From Humulus lupulus (taxonomy: Eukaryota; Streptophyta; Magnoliopsida; Rosales; Cannabaceae), in the NCBI RefSeq assembly GCF_963169125.1, contig NC_084793.1, forward strand, positions 93,143,071-93,207,070: a stretch of DNA of 64,000 bases. Reading direction: 5' to 3'. The position numbers were made by a program, and so were the translations under genes. This document shows, in pieces, positions 55,901 to 64,000 of the stretch (its first letter is position 1; each line of letters begins with the position of its first letter). The notes under the pieces are model-generated. The model was not told the origin of the DNA. It did not search any database and saw only the letters and a list, made by a program, of their open reading frames with translations.

Positions 55901-57750
55901 AATGCCAAGGCATTCGAAATGCCTAAGTCAACTACAAGATGTTGAGGTTCGCCTGGACGGAGAACAACTGAGGGCCTCCCGGAAGGAACCCCCTCCGCCT
56001 AAGCAGAGGGATATACCAGAGGAATGTCCTCCACCAATGGAGGAGAAAGAAGCATTATCCCCAGCTATCCGGCTCGACGGAGGTCACCTAGAGCCACCAG
56101 CGCCTCCACATCCCTGACCCCCGGTGGCATCCCGCTCTGGCCATCGAGACCCGGGTCCCTCGACGCAGAGGCTAGGCAAAAGTCCCCAGGTACACTCGGT
56201 GAGTTCCAGCTCGAGGACTCGCTATTATGTGGGCGAAATTCGCGAGTTGCACTAAAAGAACTGAAAGTTGGAAGCCACGCTAGAGAACATGAAGGAGGTC
56301 TTAAACGACCTTCTACAAGGAAAGTTGAGCCTACCCATTCCAAAGAACAAAGAGAAAGAGCGAGAAAGAAGGGAAACCGTTGTTCCCGTGGACGATGAGA
56401 GAACTCGACTTTCTACCAGCAACACCCCTTAGAAAAAATACCATGAGGGACCTAGGCCGATGAAATATCCCTATGAGCAAAGATGGAGGAACAACGATGG
56501 TCATAAGAACGAGGCTGAAGTCACTTCTAAGGAGGCGATGCCTGACCTAAGAGAAAAGCTCAATGGGAGGAGGTTAGAAGTGAGGACGACGCCCCCTGTG
56601 GCCCCTTCGAAAGACGGAGAAAAGAGAAAGGTCAATCCCACTGAGATAAGGTACTCCTTACATAAGAGGCGACAAGAGCTAGACACCGAGATGAGGAGCC
56701 TTTGGAGCAAGATTGTCACGGCGTCAGGGGAGCACGTTAATGATGAAGAGTTCAACTATGAGTCACCTTTCACGTGAGAAATCCAATTGGAACGACTCCC
56801 GGCTAACTTTAAAGAACCACATATGACCCCATACGAGGGTACCTCGAACCCCAAGTACCACTTGGATGCCTTCAATGATTTAATGAAGCTAAGAGGGATC
56901 AATAGCAAAGAGAGGTGTCACTGTTTCGCTGTCACGCTGAAAGGGCATGCTTACAAATGGTTTAAGAGGTTGAGGAAGGGGACCATTAGGTCATGGCAGC
57001 AGTTTTCCGACGAGTTCCTCCAACAACATCATGTCGTGCGAGATTACACCATGTCGAGCACTAGTCTCACTAACATAAAGCAAGGTGAAGGAGAAAATTT
57101 AAAGAGCTATATTCATAAGTTCAACATGGAGGCAGCCAAGGTGGGAAGCCTGACCAGGGGAGAACTCAAGATGGCAATCTCAGCTGGAGTGCGCCCACGT
57201 TGCAAGCTTTGGGATAATATGCTCAAAAGGTAAGTCACCGACTTAGATGACTTCTACAAAAGGGCACAAAATAACATTCATGTCGAGGATGGCCATGAGA
57301 ACTTAAAGGCAGGAAAAAAATGAATCCCATGTTAAGCCCTCAACCCATGAAAGATCGAATGGGACAAAAAATAAGAGGGCGTATGAGGGGCCGAGAGATG
57401 ACCACCAGAGAAGGCCCAAATGCGAAAGTGACCCCAGGCAAACGGCTTACACCTTCTATACAAACTTGATAGACACCAGAGAACATATCTATCTCACGAA
57501 TGAAGGTCGGGTTCCCTTCAAGAGGCCCCTGCTGATGAGAAAAGATCGATCAAAGAGGGACCCTATCAAATACTTTCAGTACCACAAGGACATCGGCCAT
57601 ACCACAGCAGAATGCACCCATTTGAAGGAAGAAATTGAAGAGCTCATACACAGGGGCACCTAGACAGATATGTCAGAAGGGAAAGTCAGAAATCGAAGGA
57701 TGAGCTGGTGATACCTCAAGCCCGATAAAGAGCCTCAGAGATACAAGGAG
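55901..57750 (+). pseudogene. Tat3 gag
   Basis: The ATG at 55901 opens MPRHSKCLSQLQDVEVRLDG. A stop near 56117 and shifts split the Pro/Arg-rich N-terminal half (to about 56777). The capsid core (Retrotrans_gag type, PF03732) is open at 56787-57233: FKEPHMTPYEGTSNPKYHLD, AFNDLMKLRG, KGHAYKWFKRL, FSDEFLQQHH and GENLKSYIHKFN. The zinc motif at about 57571-57630 is YFQYHKDIGHTTAECTHLKE, with Phe in place of the first Cys. Stops follow at about 57230, 57323 and 57662. Confidence 0.86.
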
Positions 57751-57752
57751 AA

Positions 57753-58400
57753 GTGAGAATGATCTTCGATGGTCCGGGGTTTGGAGGAGAGTCCAGGAAG
57801 GGTCGAGACAGGTACGCTAGAGAAGCCAGACGGAGTCCACCGCCGTGTGTCATGAGTTTGGAGCAACAACCCCTGAAAAGCTTTAAAGGAGAAAATGACT
57901 CAATCACTTTCACGGAGGAGGTTGCACGAGGGGTGCACTTTCCCCACAATGATCCTTTGGTGTTGACGGTTCAATTGGCCAACATGCGGGTGCATCGGGT
58001 CCTCATAGACAACGGAAGTTTCATGGATATCTTGTACCGCCTCGCCTTGGAGAAGATGGGTTTAAGCGTCAGACACTTGAAACCTTGCCAATCCTCCTTA
58101 TACAGATTCATGGGGGACTCGATATAACCCTTAGGGGTGATCGAATTGGCACTCACCATGGGAGAACAACCCAGACAGACCATAGTCATGGCAAACTTCA
58201 TTGTGGTAGACTGTGCTTCAGCTTTCAATGCGGTATTGGGGAGACCATCCCTAAGATAATTAAAAGTGATAACTTCAATATATCACCTAGCCATCAAGTT
58301 CCCAACTCCCTATGGAATAGCAAGTATGAAAGGAGAACATAGAGAAGCAAGGGAGTGTTATAACACCTCCTTTCGCACGTCTGTAAAATCACGATAACCA
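57753..58400 (+). pseudogene. Tat3 protease
   Basis: HNDPLVLTVQLANMRVHRVL then LIDNGSFMDILYRLALEKMG (about 58000): the active-site box reads Asp-Asn-Gly-Ser, which many Tat proteases have in place of Asp-Thr-Gly-Ser. A frameshift near 58085-58100 separates the second half, where NFIVVDCASAFNAVLGRPS is visible at about 58196-58252. A stop at about 58340 precedes the RT frame. Confidence 0.8.
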
Positions 58401-60797
58401 ATGGCGATGGTAGTACATGGAGGCGCAAACCCGCAGGAACTAGACCCTAGAATCATGGAGGAGCTAGGGGCAGAACCCGTGGAGGAGGTAGAGGAAATCA
58501 TGGTGATGGAAGAGCCATTGCAAAAGTTGAAGGTGGGAAAAAACCTTCAGGACAACACGAAGGAGAAGTTGGTGAGGTTTTTGAAGGAAAATCTGGATGT
58601 ATTCGCCTGGAGTCACAAATACATGGTGGGGATAGATCCTGTGATCATGTGCCACCATTTGAATATCACCCCCGAGGCAAGGCCCATTTGGCAGAAAAGA
58701 CGAGCGCTTGACTCGGAGAGGTACACAGCCTTAAAGGAGGAGGTTGACAAATTGAAGGCGAATGGGTTCATCTGCTAATCATTCTATCCTGTATGGGTAT
58801 CGAACCTCGTACCAGTCCCGAAACTGAATGGAAAATGGAGGACTTGTGTGGACTTCTCAAACCTCAATAAGGCTTGTCCTAAGGACAGTTTTCTGCTTCC
58901 AAGAATAGATCAGCTGGTGGATGCGATGGCCAGGCATGAGTTACTTAGCTTCATGGATGCCTACTCTAAATACAACCAGATACCTATGAACCTAGCTGAC
59001 GAAGAGCATACGTCATTCATAACGGATAAAGGACTCCACTGCTATAAAGTAATGCCTTTCGGATTAAAAAACGCAGGTGCCACCTATCAAAGATTGGTGA
59101 ACAAAATGTTCCCTAACCAGATAGGAAGGAACATGGAAGTATACGTTGACGATATGTTGGTGAAGACCAAAAATGCCACAGAACTCAACAGGGACCTAGG
59201 TGAGATGTTCAACACACTCAGGAGGTACCGAATGAAGTTGAATCCACTCAAGTGCACTTTCGGTGTCTCCTCAGGAAAGTTCTTGGGTGTCATGGTCAAC
59301 TCCAGAGGCATTGAAGCTAATCCTGATAAGATAAAGGCCCTAATAGAAATGAGCCCACCCAAGAATAAGAAGGAGGTGCAATGTCTAACGGGACGAGTGG
59401 CAGCCATTAACAGATTCATTTCAAGGTCTACGGATAAGTGCCTCCCCTTCTTCAACATCCTAAAAGGGAGCAAAAAGTTCACTTGGGGTGGAGAATGTGA
59501 GGATGCTTTTACCAAGTTGAAGGAACACTTAGGGAGTCCACCCTTGTTTGCTAAACCTGGAAAGGGCGAAAGACTATACTTATACTTAGTAGTATCCGAG
59601 CATGCCATAAGCGCTGCCCTGGTTAGAGGAGAGAAGAGGCATCAGCAACCCGTGTACTACATCAGCAAACGGTTGGTAGATGTGGAGAACCGATACCCGG
59701 AGATAGAGAAGTTAGCATACGCATTAGTCGTGGGCTCAAGGAAGTTAAGGCCCTACTTCCATGCCCATGCGATCGAGGTACTCACTGATAGCCCTTTAAG
59801 ACAGGTCTTGCATAAACCTGAAACCTCGGGGAGACTGATGAAATGGTCGATTGAGTTAAGTCAATTCAACATTACTTATACCCCAAGGACCTTCATCAAT
59901 GGGCAAGTGCTTGCAGACTTCATAGTGGAGTTCACCTATCGACCAAATAAAGGAGGAGATGAAGGAGAGAGACAGTCGATCGGAGAAGGAGAGCAAAGGA
60001 ATTTTGAGGAATGGAGCCTAAATGTGGATGGAGCATCCAACGAAGGAGGAGCTGGAACAGGTATCATGATGATTGGACCCGGGGGACACAGGATGTACTG
60101 CGTGATACGGTTTGGGTTCGAAGCCTCGAACAACGAGGCGGAATACGAAGCACTCCTAGCTGGGTTGCGGTTGGCCCAGGGGCTACAGGTAACACATTTA
60201 CACATTTTTAGTGACTCACATTTGGTGGTGTTCCAGGTGAAGGTCGAGTATCAAGCGATGGGTCCTAAGATGGCTGCATACTTGGAAAGGGTAAGAGGCT
60301 ATCCGGGGCAGTTGGTGGGGTATAGCATAGAGAAAATCCCAAGAGAGAGGAATACCCGTACCGACACCCTCGCAAAGCTGGCTTCTATTAAGGATGGGGA
60401 TATCCTTGAATCAGTACCTGTGGAATACTTACCGAGGCCAAGCATCATTGATTCAGATGTTCTTATGATTAGCATCCCAAAGGAGTCGTGGGCCGACCCA
60501 ATTGTAAGCTACCTAAAGGGTGGAGCTTTGCCAACAGACAAGAGGGAGGCTCGGAGGCTGGTGTATAAGGCTGCCCGATACACCTTAGTGGATAGGATCT
60601 TGTACAAGAGAGGGTTATCTATGATGCTCTTGCGATGTGTTGGTGAGGAGGAGGCAATGAAAGTGCTATATGAAATACATGAGGGCAAGTGTGGCAACCG
60701 TGCAAGTGGACCATCCATGGCTCGGAAAGCCATGAGGCAAGGGTATCACTGGCCCTCCATGGAGAGGGATGCAAATGACTTCGCGAGAAAAATGTGA
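58401..60797 (+). pseudogene. Tat3 reverse transcriptase, RNase H and archaeal RNase H (one internal stop)
   Basis: One frame of about 799 codons, interrupted only by TAA at 58776-58778. Upstream: ENLDVFAWSHKYMVGIDP. After the stop the frame continues with NLVPVPKLNGKWRTCVDFSN, FMDAYSKYNQIPM and KVMPFGLKNAGATYQRL, then YVDD at residues 99-102 counted from Met 58848. RNase H spans about residues 235-370 (YLYLVVSEHAISAALV, YYISKRLVDVENRYPEIEKL, VLTDSPLRQVL). Archaeal RNase H, about residues 388-510, keeps Asp (LNVDGASNEGGAG), Glu (SNNEAEYEALLAGLRLA), Asp (FSDSHLVV) and the late Asp (TRTDTLAKLA). The integrase zinc region begins at the end. A 1-nt insertion in an A run at about 60788 shifts the frame. 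Confidence 0.92.
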
Positions 60798-61690
60798 CTA
60801 ATGCCAAAGACATGCAAACTACTCTCGGAAACCCCCGAATGAGTTAACTAGCCTGCCTTTTGCTACCTGGGGGATAGACCTGATCAGCGCCCTTCTCGCA
60901 GGCAGGGGTGGAGCAAAGTACACAATCGTAGCCGTAGATTACTTCACCAAGTGGGTTGAAGTAGAACCTCTAGTAAAAATAACGGCCAAGCATATCACCA
61001 CTTTTTTCAACAAATTCATTGTCTGCAGATACAGAGTGCCCTACAAAATCATTTCTGACAACGGCACCCAGTTTGAGGGGGAACGTTCCAGGAGTACTAT
61101 AGGGAAAGAGGAATAAGGAGAAGATTCTCAGCTATTGTGCATCCACAGGCCAATGGGCAGGTGGAAGCCATTAACAAAGTCCTTAAGAAGAACTTAAAAA
61201 TGAAGCTAGAGAAGATGAAGGGAGCCTAGGTTGAGGAGCTACCTAATGTGCTTTGGGCCTATAGGACCACCCTGCGCACAACCACTGGGGAGACCCCTTT
61301 CGCCTTAGCAACGAATGTGAGGTTGTTCTCCCGATTGAAATGAAGGTTAACTCCTTTAGGATACATGCATACGAGGATCAGGTTAACCATGCAACAATGG
61401 CTGAAAGCTTAGACATGTTAGAAGAAAGAAGAGAAAGGGCGCAAATGAGAGTGGTGGTATACCAGCAGCGAGCAGCAAGGTACTACAACTCGAGGGTGTG
61501 AGAAAGAATGTTCAGGGTAGGAGACTTGGTACTGAGAAAGGTACCCCCCAACACGCGAGACCTGGGGGCGGGGGTACTAGGGGCGAACTGGGAAAGACCC
61601 TATCAAGTCGCTCAATGCATACCACCAAAAAGATTATAGTCAAGGTGCACCAAAAAGATTATCATCATCAGATCAAGGAAGAGATATGTA
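60798..61690 (+). pseudogene. Tat3 integrase
   Basis: CQRHANYSRKPPNE, WGIDLISALLAGRGGAKYT (first Asp, about 60873), VDYFTKWVEVEPL and IISDNGTQFEGE (second Asp, about 61050) are in one frame. After a shift near 61085, IVHPQANGQVEAINKVLKKN (Glu, about 61155) and NVLWAYRTTLRTTTGETP follow. The C-terminal module FRVGDLVLRKVPPNTRDLGA is at 61507-61565 and runs into CIPPKRL. The last part is replaced by CACCAAAAAGATTAT duplicates and an (AAT)n run. Confidence 0.85.
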
Positions 61691-61697
61691 ATCCAAA

Positions 61698-61768
<71 letters not shown>
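61698..61768 (+). repeat. (AAT)n microsatellite, about 23 repeats
   Basis: A perfect 71-bp trinucleotide run at the very 3' end of Tat3 pol. It gives rise to an isoleucine-only stretch in one frame that is not a protein. Confidence 0.97.
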
Positions 61769-61883
61769 GAGGGACTTACCAAAGCCCCTTAAGTTTGATA
61801 AACACAAAGAAAAAAAAAGAGAAAGGGGAAATAATATGAGGGATTACATGGAAACAACATATATAAGTTGAATGCAAAGGGAT

Positions 61884-64000
61884 CTACAAGTTTCCATCTC
61901 GACCCTTCCACTCAGAGATTTTCTCAACTGCATAATCTCCAAAGGGAGACAAGTCAACGGCTGGGTTGGTCCTCCATACGGCATGCAGCGTACGCTCAAC
62001 TATGCCATTCTCGGCATTCACAAGCTCAGCCTTGAGCGCAGTAATCCTCTCATTTAAGGTATGGATGGTAGCTTCCAGCCTGGTGTTGAAGTGAGAAGTC
62101 AATGCAGCCTGGGCTAAAGCGGCGTCTCTCTGGCAAACCGCCTCGGCCAGTTGACTCTCCAAGTCACAAACTCGTGCGGACAAGATATCCTTCGTCGCCT
62201 CAGCCATTGAGAGATTCCCCAGTGCCTCCTTGAGCTTGCGTTGTAGCCATTAGGTTGATGAAGAGCTCGAGGCGATAAGCCGGTGACCCAGGATAGAAGC
62301 CTAAGTAAGGGCAAAAACATAGAATAAAGCCTCGAGGGTCAAGCGATATCAAAACAAAAAAATAATAAAAATAAATAAATAAATAAATCGAATGTCTTGA
62401 CGAATACCTGCAAGGAGGCTCGCATATAAGCGTCTTCCAGCTCAGCGTCACGAACGTCATGCAAGGATCCCCACTATCTTTTGGGAAGGTTTCCCAAATG
62501 ATGGCTCATGGCTTCCCCGTACTGGCTTGCCAGAGGATGGTCTTTAGAAGCGGAAGCATAAGCACGACATGGGGAAATGTGTGCGCTAGCCGAGACACGC
62601 TTTGACAGGGAAGGAGACCGAGAAGGTCCTGATCCATCCGCAGAGGTGCGGGGGGCAGAGGAGCATGGAGTCATCTCTTTAGGTAAAGAGGCGCCCGAGG
62701 ACGCCCACCTAGAACACCCCCTCGAGGGTAGAGGAGTCCCACCAAAAGAAGGAATAACAAAATTCCTTTTAGGCACAAAAGGGCGGGGGACAGAGGCGTT
62801 GAAGGCAAACTCATCGCCGGGCATCGATGGTGGCACCCGAGAAGTAACACTGTCGGTATGTCCGTCGTCGGCCACGTCCCTAGCCCTGCCGGCCAAAGAG
62901 TGCAGGCATGAGTAGTTCTCAGACTCCACCGCCTCCTCTGTGTCCATATGATCACCTGATGGGTAAACATACTCCATATCAGTTGCCTCGTCGTAATTAC
63001 CTTCATCATGGTCATATAGCCACGGACTTGTGGATTCATATGAGACAGAACATAAAGAGACGGGTTGGTCCGGGGATAGCAGCTTGTACGAGTGAAGGTT
63101 GCTCTCAGTAAAAAATGGCATAGGCTAGTTTGCATTTAGCCGGCAAGTCCAGGATCTTCATCACTTGATCGCGAGCCGACGATTTCAAGGTAGGGCCAAC
63201 AACCCCTATGAGACCTGCAATCAAGAGAAAATAAATAACCGTATTTAGATAAACCATAAAAGAAAAAGCTGAGTAAAAGAGAAACCTCTCATGTATGAAC
63301 TCAAGGTGAGAATTGTCTTACTTGAAGCGTTGAAGCAAGTGTGTCGGGTGGACATGCTATAAGTGAAGAAGTAGTCAGTTTTCCATGAGCCTCTGTTTGA
63401 ACTAAGGCCCTCCGTGAGGGGAGACCCTTTATGGACCACAACTTTCTGGAGCTGATAGAACTCGGGAGCAGATGAATTCGCCCTAAGGGTGAAGAGGTAA
63501 TGAACCTCACTCATGGAAGGCCCTCTACAACACGTATAAGCTGCTAAGCATCACCCAAGAGTTGGGGGACAGTTGTAGAGGCGCTAGTTCAAAATAGTTA
63601 AGTACTTTAACGAAGAAGGGGTGAAGCGGCAGAGCCCCACCAGATTTAATTATGGAGCCACTAAAGGCCACGAACCCTTCGGGTGGTTCAGATGCGCGGT
63701 CCTCACGCTTTGGGATGACGAACTTAAGATCTGATGATAGCTGATGAGCCTTTAGCATGTTGGAAAGTTTAACGCTAGTAAGGGTAGACCTGCCCTCATG
63801 TTTGGAAGTGTCGGAGGTCCTCTTTGGCATCTCAGGTACCTGGACAGAGACAGGCAATTTGTGAGCTATAGACTTTCTCAAGGTCCTGGAAGATCCCCCA
63901 CACGTCTTATATCTTCCAGCACTCTGCTTGACCCCAGGGCGTAAGACCGGGGACAGGGGAGGAAGCGTGGGTGGGATCATAGAAAGAAACTCATGTTCAA
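61884..64000 (-). pseudogene. Tat3 antisense gene (PF04195-like domain, two introns, coiled coil)
   Basis: Read on the minus strand; the frame is open past the window edge, with a candidate ATG at 63980. The first exon has FVAFSGSIIKSGGALPLHPF and LNYFELAPLQLSPNSWVMLS, closely resembling PF04195; after a shift near 63520 it continues VHYLFTLRANSSAPEFYQLQ to 63322. Intron 63215-63321 (107 nt, GTAAGACAA...TTGATTGCAG, phase 1). The next exon has a shift near 63125, then a long Ser/Pro-rich frame to 62474, one in-frame TAG, and DAELEDAYMRASLQ. Intron 62301-62407 (107 nt, GTATTCGTC...CTTACTTAG, phase 0). The last exon, 62300-61884, is a coiled coil (ARVCDLESQLAEAVCQRDAA) ending with VWRTNPAVDLSPFGDY. 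Function unknown. Confidence 0.78.

Larger units (their letters stand above)
51992..64000 (+). mobile_element. Tat3: Ty3/gypsy Tat-lineage element, 5' LTR to antisense gene (runs off window)
   Basis: LTR end ATCAACA, a Tat-type primer-binding site, gag with CHHC motif, protease, RT-RNase H-archaeal RNase H in one long frame, degraded integrase and a convergent antisense gene. The left end of the LTR is uncertain (candidate TGTAGAGATCCCC at 51992). The 3' LTR is beyond the right edge. Solo LTR D is nested in its 5' LTR. Confidence 0.85.

Noticed and set aside
59087..59608. 173-codon minus-strand frame
   Set aside because: Mirror of the conserved RT/RNase H coding strand; the plus strand explains the sequence.
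61498..61839. 113-codon frame with poly-isoleucine
   Set aside because: Crosses the (AAT)n microsatellite in the wrong frame relative to the integrase.
62577..62915. 112-codon plus-strand frame
   Set aside because: Complement of the Ser/Pro-rich exon of the Tat3 antisense gene.

Overview
This window is plant nuclear heterochromatin, most probably from a eudicot: 64 kb of nested, mostly broken LTR retrotransposons with no host gene that I can recognise. Ty3/gypsy chromovirus (Tekay/Del-type), Tat-lineage Ty3/gypsy and Ty1/copia sequences are stacked inside one another. LTRs, target-site duplications (TSDs), primer-binding sites and polypurine tracts are clear enough to read much of the insertion history. 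The species is not identified.

Layout. (1) 1-3844: 3' part of a Tekay-like gypsy element (GY1) with its 3' LTR. (2) 3871-22780: a whole Tekay-like element (GY2), flanked by TSD TATTA, with about 3.3-kb LTRs. Three solo LTRs sit inside it, each with a perfect 5-bp TSD: A 6397-8307 (ATTAT), B 13166-15224 (GGCAG), C 18935-22080 (CAGGA). (3) 22781-30552: a Ty1/copia element (5' LTR, long leader holding a 737-bp MITE, gag-pol). Its tail appears to resume at 51252. (4) 30553-51251: a Tat-lineage element (Tat1) lying in the copia tail. Its 5' LTR is lost. (5) 39651-50114: a complete second Tat element (Tat2; TSD AAACT, two 691-bp LTRs) inserted in Tat1. (6) About 51992 to the window end: the 5' part of a third Tat element (Tat3), whose 5' LTR contains solo LTR D 52714-55118 (TSD GGGCC).

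The Tat elements read gag, protease, RT, RNase H, archaeal-type RNase H and integrase on the + strand. All three carry a second, convergent transcription unit on the minus strand between pol and the 3' LTR. I see canonical GT-AG introns in all three antisense units, with codon phase conserved: phase 1 after the first well-defined coding exon, and phase 0 just before a coiled-coil exon that ends in a tryptophan-containing motif. Tat1 and Tat2 also have a TATAAATA box on the minus strand, placed to drive this unit. Antisense extra ORFs are known in Tat elements. The shared exon, intron and promoter layout, the polypurine-like copy just downstream of pol, and Tat2 sitting in the predicted first intron of the Tat1 antisense gene are the most interesting things here.

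Almost every coding region carries stops or frameshifts. The best preserved stretch is the Tat3 RT-RNase H-archaeal RNase H frame (58401-60797, one internal stop).
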